NCBI GenBank assembly: GCA_021464415.1
Contig: CM038469.1
Span: forward strand, 16,222,501 to 16,286,500
Origin: Lonicera japonica
Lineage: Eukaryota > Streptophyta > Magnoliopsida > Dipsacales > Caprifoliaceae
DNA: 64,000 nucleotides
Direction of reading: 5' to 3'
The position numbers and the translations under genes were made by a program. Below the pieces are notes generated by a model, which worked only from the letters and a program-made list of their open reading frames with translations, was not told where the DNA came from and did no database searches. This document shows, piece after piece, positions 21,098 to 32,000 of this stretch; position 1 is the first letter of the stretch, and the number at the start of each line of letters is the position of its first letter.

Positions 21098-22546
21098 TCA
21101 AGGCTTCCATGCACTAGCCCACACCACCGGCTGCTCCTTCCAACACAAGAACATTCCGGCAACTTCTGCCGCCGCATCGGAGCAATTCACCACCGTCCAA
21201 CAACCCTCCTTATACCTCCTCAATAAAGCACGAACATCATCATTCACCTCATCGCTAAACGCAACGCCGCTAAACCCACTATCATTAAACTTACGCGACC
21301 AGCACGTAGCCCTCTCTCTCCTCTCGACCGACTCCGCCACCGGCCGCGCCACCAGGTCCACCACCGCTCTCCCCGCTGCCCTCTCCAACATCAACCTCTC
21401 ATTACTCGTCTTTGAGAAACTCTCATCCAACGACTCAAAATAAACCCTAAAAAACCTCAAACACTCGTCAAATCCTTGAACAAACTCAAATCCATCAACT
21501 CCAATACCGAAATCAGCCTCCTCCTCAACCATAGTAACAATCCTCGGCTCCAATCGCCGGAAAATCGAGATCAAATTCTCTCTCCGTCCGCCAATCGCCC
21601 CCACTGATCTCAATGATCCGTTGCAATTAATCGCCAACGCCTCGTCGCTTTGAATCTCTAATCTCTCAAAATTTAGCTCCGACAAATCGCCGTTGTGGTG
21701 TATTACGTTGAATTTGAAGGGGACTCCCATGAGCCGAGCGAATCTCTCCATTCGGCTCCCGATCTCCTTCATCACCTTTGTGGCCGCCCCGGCAGCAGCG
21801 TCTCCGGTGGCGGCAACCACCACAGTGAGGCGGAGGTGCGGCGTGTCATCACTGCGAGTAGCAATGGACTCGAGAAAAGTAGGCCACTGCGTGCAGAATG
21901 TATTTCCTATATCGATTATGTGGAGTTTTGGTTCGTTATCAAGAGCTTCAATGATTGCCCCGTTGCAAGCAACGTGACCGAAAGTGGTCCAGGGGCTAAC
22001 GTCTTGGAATTTGAGCAGCGTCTTTCGTGTGGATTCGAAGGAGCAGTTTTTGTCCGACGCTGAGGTCAGCGTCCAGTAGGTCCGGTCACCGGATTCAGTT
22101 ATCCGGCTGAAAAGCGCGTGGAGGAAGTAGGAGGCGAGTTTTTGTTCGGTGTTGCCATAGGGTGTACCAAGCTCGTTGAGCATCCACATAAGCTGTTGGA
22201 CACGTGTACTATTCCTTTGAGCTATGGCTCGGGCCGCCTCAAGGAGGATATCGTAGGAGGAGGAGAATTCTAGGGTTAGGTCACGTGCGGGAGAGTAGTT
22301 GAAGGTGGGGGGTGGGTTTTGGCAGTGTTGGGGGTGAGGATAGTATTGCTTAGAGGAAGAAGAAGAGAAGTCTTCATCATCATCCATGAAAGAATTGAAG
22401 CATTCTTCTTCTTCTTCTCCTTCTTCTTCTTCTTCTTCTTGATGTTGATGCGAATGATTGTTGAATTTTTTGGAAGATTTAGAGGTTCTGGTTGAGTTGA
22501 AGGATTGATGAGTTCGAAGGCTCACTAATCTAAACAGAGTATTCAT
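21098..22546 (-). CDS. SHR: SHORT-ROOT (GRAS family transcription regulator)
   Basis: This single exon encodes 482 aa. The N-terminus [10 protein letters not shown] closely matches Arabidopsis SHR, followed by a His/Glu-rich stretch (residues 31-48) and [18 protein letters not shown] (~48-65). The GRAS domain runs from ~98 to the end: leucine heptad region I ([12 protein letters not shown]), [14 protein letters not shown] (136-149), [18 protein letters not shown], the VHIID-type motif LHIID (208-212) followed by [28 protein letters not shown], the PFYRE region ([13 protein letters not shown]) and the C-terminal SAW motif WASAWKP. SHR is made in the root stele, moves one cell layer out and, with SCARECROW, specifies endodermis and stem-cell division. 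The frame is intact and compact (Arabidopsis SHR is 531 aa), with no missing motif, so it looks functional. The start is fixed by conservation of the first ten residues. Confidence 0.96.
   Translation of the reverse strand: MNTLFRLVSLRTHQSFNSTRTSKSSKKFNNHSHQHQEEEEEEGEEEEECFNSFMDDDEDFSSSSSKQYYPHPQHCQNPPPTFNYSPARDLTLEFSSSYDILLEAARAIAQRNSTRVQQLMWMLNELGTPYGNTEQKLASYFLHALFSRITESGDRTYWTLTSASDKNCSFESTRKTLLKFQDVSPWTTFGHVACNGAIIEALDNEPKLHIIDIGNTFCTQWPTFLESIATRSDDTPHLRLTVVVAATGDAAAGAATKVMKEIGSRMERFARLMGVPFKFNVIHHNGDLSELNFERLEIQSDEALAINCNGSLRSVGAIGGRRENLISIFRRLEPRIVTMVEEEADFGIGVDGFEFVQGFDECLRFFRVYFESLDESFSKTSNERLMLERAAGRAVVDLVARPVAESVERRERATCWSRKFNDSGFSGVAFSDEVNDDVRALLRRYKEGCWTVVNCSDAAAEVAGMFLCWKEQPVVWASAWKP
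22402..22440. repeat. (CTT)n coding microsatellite in SHR
   Basis: TTC/CTT repeats encode the Glu run (GAA/GAG codons) at residues ~37-48 of SHR. Its length is likely polymorphic between alleles. Confidence 0.85.
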
Positions 22547-23078
22547 TTAACTTTTGAGTATAAGAGGCGCATGAAATATGAAGGTTTTACTAGTTTGAAC
22601 ACAAGAAATGATGGGTAGTTAACTGTGAATTGGGTTAGATTATGTACGCATGTACGAAAAGAATGTCTTTCAATTGTATGTGTAGCTACATTTTTCACAT
22701 GCACAGTTTTAGAGGGAGAATGAAAGAGTCTAAAGTGATTAAAATTTGCTCTTCTTTGAGACTAATAGGGTGGGTAGGGGTGTTTTAGCGATAAGAGTAA
22801 CTTTTACCCCCACAAGGTGAGCCGGTTCCAACCTTATGCGCCGGTGTTGTTGAGCAGCTTATCCCCTTCTCTCTAACCGCCGCTTTAAATGGACCAAAAA
22901 AGGGGTGGGTGGAGCCGTTGAGAGTCTCCTTTAGTGTTGAGTTTGTTAAAAATTTATGCAATCAAAACTATTTTTCTTGAAAAATTAAATTCGTATTACA
23001 AAAGAAATATTATACGCTTGTTTTATTAGTGGTTATGGGTTTTAAATGATCTATTATTAGATGCGTAAAAAATAATAA
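22547..23078 (-). promoter_or_regulatory. SHORT-ROOT upstream region
   Basis: There is no coding sequence. On the minus strand a TATA-like ATTTAAAG lies near 22885, followed towards the gene by a CT/GA-rich stretch (22862-22880). A transcription start ~300 bp above the ATG is plausible but unproven. A Tourist-like MITE begins at 23079. Confidence 0.35.
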
Positions 23079-23427
23079 GCCCTTGTTTGGTACTTTAGAT
23101 TTTAAAAACTTAACTCAAACACAACTTTACTTTTACACTTCCCAAAAAAACCTTAATTTTATTTTCTCTCTTTAAAAAAATTTTTAAAACACCATAATTT
23201 TAAATTCAAAAATCAAAATTAAATAAAATATATATATTTAAAACATATTCGTCGAGATCTACAAAATAAGATCCATTTTAACTATTTTTTGATTTTTTTT
23301 ATAAAATTTTTTTGGTTGGTTGAAAAAAACTCAAAAAAATAATCAAATCCACTTTTCAACGTACTTCCAAATTCTACCGAACACCATATTTTAAAAACTT
23401 AATTCAAAATATCTATCAAGCAATCCC
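23079..23427 (-). mobile_element. Tourist-like MITE, family T (copy 1)
   Basis: The 349-bp copy is inverted relative to those at 35484-35841 and 62923-63288. It shares TGGTGTTCGGTAGAATTTG, the ATCTCGACGA-type core and the long A/T arms. It is flanked by TAA on both sides (23076-23078, 23428-23430). Confidence 0.85.
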
Positions 23428-23430
23428 TAA

Positions 23431-26265
23431 GTCTTTTCATTTACAAAGTTAATCAAAACATACTATTCTTCTTTGCTAGTTGCACTCCCACTCTCGCAAA
23501 GTGTTAATTTACACGCAATCAAACGTAAGTAACATGATATTAATCAAGTTGTATGATTCGTACGCATTGTAGAGAAGTCTTGACTACCCAAGGACCAAAA
23601 CTAGTATCTTGTATGGTTAAAACTATGTATAAAGTTGGGTGAATATAGCATTACGTTTCTTTTCTAAGTAATCAATCGGTGCCTGTCTGCAATTGTAAGA
23701 GGGATTGACCAAAAAGAGGTCTTTTTTTTGTTACAACTTTGGAAAAGTGGCATGGACTATGAGGGCTTTAGGAAATAGAATTTTGTCTGACAAAAGATGT
23801 CCAAGAAAGAGTGGAAAAGATAACATGGTCCTTATCAAGAAAATTGGCTTAGTGGAATCAGCTTTTCATTGTGTGATAGCTAGAGATCGAGATAGAGAAG
23901 GGAGGAACCGGTGGGGGTGGACGGACTTGGGGTTGGGATGTAACCGGTGCGGAACTAGATTTTTTTTTAAAAATCAAATAAGTCTAATATTAAAGTCGTT
24001 TTTTAAAAATTAAAAAAAAAAATTATTATATTTGTTCAAGATTAAGGGGCAAGCTTAATATTATTAATAAATATAAAAAATTAAAGGGGAGTAAATTTAA
24101 TTCAGATACATATATATATATATATATATACAACTAGCGAAAGTGCACACTCTATGTGTATATAATAAGATATTAGTAATTTTTCAAATTATAAATATAT
24201 AATAATGACATTCTAGTTATATTTAAATGTGTTTTGAGTAATTTAGTAATTTTATGTAAATAGAGTAATTTAGTTATTTTGTACACATACAAAAAATCCT
24301 TTACTCGCACTTAATATATAGTATATATTTTAAAAATAACTATAAAAGTAAAACTTTAATTAATTATAAAAAATTTAGGGGGCAATTAAGGAGAAATTTA
24401 AATTCATTTGAGTTACAATTATTAGGAGTATTATATCCTCTCCTTAATGATCCAATATACGCGTACTTTTGCTTTTTGGTGAATAAAAAATACTCATTCT
24501 CAAATTTTGATGCATCCCTCCTTAATTGGTTAATCTTTTGCGCACCCAAATTAAATGAAGCAAAAATGAATCAACTTTTTTAGACTAATTAATAATGACT
24601 AATATTAGATCGCCAATTTCTATAACTTAAACGAGTGGATTAATTTATTAGTAAAGGTATTCACTAAAATCGGACAAACTTTGAATTTCTCATATAAAAT
24701 GGGGATAATTTTTTTATTATTTATGATCAAAGACAAAATAATAGACCTTTCTTTTTATAAATTAAAAAAAAAAGAGTAACTTTTTAATTTCAATTAATAC
24801 ACACTGGTCACACAAGTTGATTTATAAAAATTGATTCAAGTTGTTCATATATAATAAAGATCTTTAGAGAGAGAGTGTGTGTAAAAAGCTGCCGGCGTGC
24901 GGAGTCACCACTACTGCTCTCAAACAATAACCATTTCTTCACAATTCTTTGCCTCCCAATACCACCCCAAACTCTGCCAAAAAATGCCCTACTTTTTCCT
25001 TTTTTTATACTACTACGAACACCCATAAATTACATTAATTATTACTTCACATAGAGTACTAAAAAAATATAGTCAATTAAAGAGTGCAATATTAAAAATA
25101 TCCGTTAGAGTTCAGGGAGTACTGAGTTCATACTTAACACAGCGAATTAGCTCCTATAACTTTTATAACTGTGTAATAGGCGTTTCGCTAAATTTAACAC
25201 CACTAAACCCTTAAAAAGAAGAACGTCTGCTCTTACCACTAGACCACAATACTACAAAGTATTTCTCTACTTTTAAAAAAATTGTACACAATACTACTAA
25301 GAATCCAGAGCATGTTTCACTTTTCTCTCAACGCCATGATCATAGCTATTATAGTCTATACATAAGCACAATGAACCCCAGCAGGCTAAGGCCATATCTC
25401 TGCCTATATATGGCCCATCTTATAGCTTACCTCCTCCATTAACATATCTATTTTTTTACCATTACTTTTCAATTTGGACCGACTTTTATAAAGTTACTAT
25501 TCTTAGCCAAATGGGTTCATATTTTGAGATTGAACCCCCAACCCAGTTGTGGTTGTGCCGTGTTTGTTTGGCACTAAGGAAATAAGTAATTGCTTGTAAT
25601 GGAAAAAAGTGTAAACATGTTGCCTTTTTGTCAATTTTCTTTCTCTTTCACAATTAAGGTTCGATCATGATGGTTTTTTGTGTATCTCCATACTCCATTA
25701 ATTCTTTCTTTTTTCACTTGTACGGTTTCTTGGATATTGCTATTGTATTGATATGCTAATTAGAGTTGATTAAGTTGATTGGGATTCAAATGTTTTAGTT
25801 GTAAAATTTAAATTTGAATCCTACGTACTATATTTTATGAACCTATTGCCAATAACTCCTTTTGGTAGTCAATCTGTAAGAACTACTGTAAATGTTCACC
25901 AAGACTTGAGGCCTCCCCTCACTTAAACTTTTACGTACCAAAGCAAAAAGTTATTGTATTGGTCCTATTTAATAGTTGGTTATTTTTAAGGAGTTTTGAA
26001 TTATATATTTATTTTTCATTAAATTAATATCTCAAATCTTATTATAATACATAAATTTATTGTTATAATAATAAAAGTAGACATGGACAGTAATTTATAG
26101 CCCACGGTAATGCTTGGTTTAAAAGTTTGAAAAACTGAAACTTCAATCTAGTCTTCGGTAAGTTAAAAATAAAAATGTTGGACCGAACAAAACAATCACA
26201 CCACGTTCCTTCTTTTTTTTTCTTAAAAATTGTTCTTTTAAGCATATTGTACCTTTTGCTTCTCA
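23431..26265. other. Intergenic region, no gene supported
   Basis: AT-rich, with an (AT)n run at ~24110-24131. Around 23940-23965 the 'GGTGCGGAACTAGATTT' wording resembles the repeat-end at 36780 ('GGGCGGATCCAGGATTT') and may be a decayed element end. On the minus strand 25226-25246 reads TGGTCTAGTGGTAAGAGCAG, a tRNA/SINE-like A box without a matching B box. Confidence 0.4.
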
Positions 26266-26267
26266 AT

Positions 26268-27007
26268 ATATATAACATACATTTATTGAATGTGGCTCAA
26301 ATATTAATGTCCTAATTAACCGTCGGTTTGAATCAAAGAAATGGGAAGGAAATTAAAGTGGGATGTGGATTACAATTCTTTTGTTTGTTTAGATTTATGA
26401 AGGAAATAAAAAAGAAAAGGAGGACAATGTTTAATCTTTTATTTTGTTTCCTTCCGATGTTTGAAGGAGCTGAGTAGGAGAGAAATGAAAAGATTTTAAT
26501 GAATTATTATCCATAATTTTAAATTTAACCATAATTTGTTAACAATAATATAATAAGGGTAATGATATTAGTACTCTACAAAAGTACTCTAGCTAGCACT
26601 CTAAAATCGTCTTTAATGACACTTTATATAGATTTTTTAGATATTTTTTGTCCTTAAAATTGAGTTTAGAGTGTTAGAGTACTTTTTGTGGAGTGCTAAT
26701 ATCATTAGCCTTATAAAATTGTTAACAAATTATGGTTAAATTTGAAATTATGGGTAATAATTTATTAAAATATTTTTAGTTCTCTCCTACTCCTCCAAAC
26801 ATCGGAGGGAAATAAAATAAAAGAATAGAAGAGATTGACAATTTCTTACATGTCCTCCTTTTATTTTCTATTCCCTTCATATACCCACACACATATATAT
26901 ATATATATTTAAACAAACAAGAGAATTGTAATCCATTCTCCACTTTTCCTTCCCATTTCTTTGATTCAAACCGACGGTTAAGACATTAATAAAATGTATG
27001 TTATATT
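26268..27007. repeat. ~740-bp long inverted repeat (fold-back element)
   Basis: The two halves are reverse complements with scattered differences. Matching points: TTAACCGTCGGTTTGAATCA (26316 side) with its complement at 26963-26983; the CTTCCGATGTTTG..GGAG word at ~26452 with its complement at ~26790; TTTAACCATAATTTGTTAAC at ~26524 with its complement at ~26720; and an innermost pair AATGATATTAGTACTCTAC / GAGTGCTAATATCATTA around a ~100-bp centre (26562-26711). Small indels include an ~18-bp extra piece in the left arm and a CA/TA microsatellite in the right. No coding sequence or clear target duplication was seen. It could be a MITE with a second MITE at its centre. Confidence 0.9.
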
Positions 27008-27123
27008 CAAACAAGATTTTATTTTATTCATTTTTAAACTATCATTAATTATCTAAATAATAATAAAATTAAACTCATTTATTCTCATTCATTCCGCTTG
27101 TAATTAACTATTTCTTTTCAATT

Positions 27124-27143
27124 CCCCCCCCCCCCCCCCCCCC
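27124..27143. repeat. Poly(C) tract, 20 C
   Basis: An uninterrupted run of 20 cytosines in an otherwise AT-rich region. Such runs are prone to length error in sequencing. Confidence 0.9.
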
Positions 27144-27987
27144 TCAAACCATGCAAATGTTAATTAAACCTAATAATGGATGGTTCAATTGTGAAAATGG
27201 TCTAAGCTGGTAAGCCCAATCTGACGGGCCCTCTTGTAAAAAAAAATCATGGCCATTTTTCAATATTCCAAAACCAAAACTAAGTCCGTTTCGAAATATA
27301 TTCCATAAACAACTCACCCCACATTTTATTCACCAGTCAACTCTTTTCTTTTTTCATTTTTTTTTTTCATATTTGGATCGGGCCCCTTTTGTGCAAGGAG
27401 ACATGCTGCTAAAAAAATGGATTAGACATGAATACACGCATACATATAAATACATTATTTTTATACAATATAAAAATAATCTAATTTAAAATGAAGAAAA
27501 TAAAATATAAAAATATTGTTTATTTAATGATCGAAAAGTTTTTGGTGTCATAACCAACAAACACCTCCATTTTAGCATAATAGATATTTGAAATAAAAAC
27601 AATATTGATAGATGATAATCTATCAGTTTATCACTAAGGGAGTAACACTTGAGTAACCTTGTTTGTTAATAGGTATAAATATTTATTAACCAAAACTGAT
27701 GTTCGCACAGCAATTTTAACTTGCCAAAAGCAAACAATTTATTTCGATTAAAGACCGTATATTGTTTTGTAGAGTTTTTCTACATGGACGTATTTATTCA
27801 ATTTGGCTATTACTCAATGGTTAGAATAAATTTTGATAAGAACAAATGTACGTGATATGAATTCCACTTGCTAATTAATACATGTTGACCAAATGGTACG
27901 TCAATTTTTATATCAAATATATATGTTTCTCTAAAATTATTGTGATTAAGATTAATGATTTGTGCTTTTCCAAAAAAGCCACCCTTA

Positions 27988-28388
27988 GGCCATATCCAAT
28001 GGCTATTTCTATGAATTCATTTCTATACCCCTATCATGGCGCGTTTAGTAGATTTTCTATGTCTATTTGGCAACAATATTGGGTTCATAGAAAAGTGTCA
28101 AACAAAGTGTCTCGAAGGTGTTATTTATATCTTATTTTTTAATCTTAATTGGCAATTGTGTAATTAATTTGATTGACTAGGAAGCTGTGGGGTCTATTTA
28201 ATTAATGCCAATTAGGATATAAAATTTCTATAACTATTTTTACAGAAATGGTGGTAGAAATTTTTCATGGAATTCATTTGCCACGTTACATGGAAATCCA
28301 TAATAAAAGTCTCATTTGAGAGAGTTTTTCCTAATTTAAATTTCTATCATAAAATTTTGTATTGCTTAAAGGATCGTTGGAGATGGGA
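27988..28388. mobile_element. Tourist-like MITE, second family
   Basis: The 401-bp element has ends GGCCATATCCAATGG and (inverted) TCCCATCTCCAACGA and is flanked by TTA on both sides (27985-27987, 28389-28391). It has no coding sequence. It lies in the downstream flank of the membrane protein gene. Confidence 0.75.
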
Positions 28389-29031
28389 TTAGTAATTTAC
28401 CTTTTAGAACAAAACGTAATACTAATCAAACTTTTAATTATAATATATAGTATTTGTTTCAAGTATTATAAGTTTTAGTTTCCTCTGAAAGTATTGTTAT
28501 TTCAAATATATATTTCTTTATAAAATAAGGATAATATAAAGTGACCACATTTACCACTTGAGACCCATATGATTGACTCATACCTCCTTAAACACTTTCA
28601 CCAATTTCATGGTAATAATCCAAACAAACAAATGCATGAATTCGAGGAATTTCTATGACATCATACTTTTCTTTCTTTAAGTTTTATATATAGAACTGTA
28701 AGTAATGGATAGATCTGCATGGTTTTAAAGAAAGAAAAGATTCGAACTTAACATTATATATGAATATTCGTACTTTCAACCACTTGAGTTTAAACACAAA
28801 TCTTATCACAAACATTCTTTGTTGTAGTGAATAACTTTGTTATCAGATCTCATTAGTTCTAGTGGATACCCAGTGGTTACAAAGTAAGATTTACCTACTG
28901 AAACATTCACTACTAGCTCTACCAAAAACCAACCAAATATGTGCAAATAAACCTACATGAACAAACAAACAAACAAAAAGCCCCTGCTTCTTTTCTAATT
29001 TCTCTCTACCAACATTGCTGGTAAAATTTTT

Positions 29032-32000
29032 TTAAGAAGAATTAGGAGTGATAGAACACCTCGAAAAGGCTCTTCCCCTATCTTGATAAGCTTTTGCTAC
29101 CAAAAACAATGTTAAAATCACCATCACAATGGAAAGAGATAACATAGAAGCCCATAACATTATGACCGAGGTTTTGAGCGGTTTGCATTGATGCAAAATG
29201 ATATTGGTGATAGCTTCTTTGACAGAGGAGCATCGAGCGAGGTTCTGCATATCGGGAAATACATTAATCAGATCTTGAATTGAATGACTATAAGCCCAAG
29301 CCTTGTTGTAAGCGGACTCTGGAAGGAATCGAGCATTTGCTTTGCAACTTCTTGTTGAGTTCTGCTTGTAGCAAGTGAATCTTGAAAGAACCTACAAATG
29401 AAACTCTGTCATTCGGAAACTTGGGTGTATGTGGTTGTCTGAATCTGAAGTCTAAACTCGATATCGGGAAGTTTTGTTTGTTTTTTGTTTGAATATAATT
29501 TCTGAATAAATAATAAACAAATTCTTTGGACCATTTTCCCTTAAAGAGTATGACCAAAGAATTGGATTGAGGGAAAAAATAGTACTAACCATTCGGACTA
29601 AATTGTTCAGTCCCAAATTAACCATAAAATCTCTGAATTCTTTAACCAATTAATCAAACACAAACTAACAAATTTTAAAACTTGAATCCCTTAAAAGCAT
29701 ATTTCATATGGCCAGCACCATAGGCATTGTTTGATTCTTATGATTCTTATGAGTCTACATGGGTGAAAATTATTTCACCCGAACCAAACAAGGCCTTCAA
29801 AAGAGAATGCGCAAATCCAATAGCCACTTACGTTTGGTATATCACCAATTGCAATAGCATCCTTTGGGCAATTCTCTGGTACGTATCTATAACCCGGTCC
29901 ACTAGAGAAAGGATCACAAATTTCCGAAACACCCAACAAGTCATCTTTTCCAGTTAACAGAAGCAATTCATGTATCTCTCTTATTTTTGAGTTCAACTTC
30001 AAGGAAAAAACAAACAAACAAACAAACACGCCCAATAAGTAAACAAATAAAAATAATAATTTCATAGTTCCAAGTATTAAAATAACCAACTATAGAATCA
30101 CCTCGCTTATGATTTTATGAACATTCTGTCCAATTTTAACCAAGATTTTATCGGCAGCTGAAGAATCTGCACATGACAGCATCGACCTGAGGCTGCTATT
30201 TTGGGGGTTATTGTTGAATTCCTCAAAAGCTAAACAAGTGTCTTCCATGAAACTGCATATTAAAAATGTGCACTTTAAGCACGAGAAGAAAGTGTGTAGT
30301 GTCCAGAAGTATGGATTTATGGGTGCAATTGATAACTTATGTGGAAAAAATTAAATGGAAAATGAGAAAATTGGGCTTAACCAAGTTGTACCATGGAAAT
30401 TGGTTCAATGGAAAAGAATACATTCTTTACCAGTAAAGATGGAAACATGAAATCTTGAGCATTTTTCATGGAAAAAAGCCGTTATCAAATACATCCTAAT
30501 AAAGAGGACTTCTTACTCACGTGTGAATGAAGAAATCAAAGCCGGTCATCATCCAACTTAGAGTTGTTAAAATCCAGCAGAAAAGAATGATTCTGAAATA
30601 AAGAGAAAGATCAAGAAGGAGTCTGAATCCAAGAAAGAATTTCTAGCATAATAAACGTCACAACTCAAAAATATCGTGCATTTACATTTTTTACTTACAG
30701 GACAAATCCGGGCTGCCAATGCAAGAGGAGCAGAACTGAGCCAAAGCAGTAATCTATTAGTCTAAACAAAGTTTGTTTTTTGTATCAAGTTTGCCATAAG
30801 AAACCAAATAGGTAAACACACAGCAAGAAGAAATTGTAGGAGAGTAACACCAAAGATTGAGTTCATTGGTTTACCAGGAAAATAATTGAGTTCCTAGGAA
30901 TTTTTATACATGGAACTTTTTCCATGGAAATAGAAAGCTTAAGGCGAGTGGTTTCTGAATTATATGAAAAAAAAAAAAAACAAACAAACAAGCTAACAAA
31001 TTTGGCTAAATCTAGTTGTTTCTTGCAACCTTGATTCATGGATAGTTCTATTCAGTCACCACATGGGAAAATATACATTTTTGATAATTTTTTGAAGAAA
31101 TGAATTGCAATCAGACACGCTTTAGTTTCCGCATGACATAAAGTATGGATCAAGTAAATGTGGTAACGGAGAGGACTCAAGTCCCTATAAAAGGCGATCT
31201 TTCAATATTGAAATGAAAATTTCAGCTTAAAAAACATTTTGTGTTGATCACTATATAGTGATTATAAAACCTTCTGTTGCGGGTCAAAGAATTAATGATC
31301 ATGAAAAGAGCCTCACCTAATGCAGCGATGAAGAACGCCATGTTGACACTCACAACCACAAGATTCGCTATGTACCTGAAAAATAAATAGTAAGGTTAGG
31401 TGGATCAAATGGAACCTTAAAAGCCCTCGTCTAGTAGCTCGCTTATATAGTTGATGAAAATTGCAATGCTACAGTTATCAACTTCATCAACTAGTTATTC
31501 ATACATGGTTCATTAATGTGTTGTACATTCAGGACATACAACCCATTAATGTAAACAGTAAGATATCTAGTTGATAAACAGGTAAGAACATATTTTTTTC
31601 AAATGAAAAATGCAAGGGGGATGCTTACAACGTTTCAACTGCTTGATTACTAGTATGTCTGTTTTTATCAACAAAACCGTGAATCTCTTGAGATCCTTTG
31701 TCTAGCTGGCGTGTTGTTTTGTTCAAGAGCTCACACGTGCGGTGTTTATAGGGCTGTAAAAGGATTTCCATATCTTGCAACCCTATGGTAACTCTTCCAA
31801 TTGTCTGTTGAACAGCATCCCCAGCTCCGAAAAGGGTTTCTTTTAGCTTTCTGGTTCTGTGCACGGTGATCTGGTTTGCTGCCATTGTTAAACCTGTAGC
31901 AATTCTTCAAATCAAAAGCCCCACAAACCTACATTAGATCATTTATTCTTCATGTAGTTCTCCATGACTAAAGTAATTGCTTAGACAGTCCTGTTGGAAA

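Noticed and set aside
21693..22063. Plus-strand open frames of 94 and 122 codons
   Set aside because: They are antisense shadows of the SHORT-ROOT coding sequence.
23705..24013. 102-codon plus-strand open frame
   Set aside because: No recognisable domain, ends in a poly-A/T region, no splice or promoter context.
25226..25246. tRNA gene on the minus strand
   Set aside because: Only an A-box-like stretch is present; there is no B box or acceptor stem. At most it is a SINE relic.
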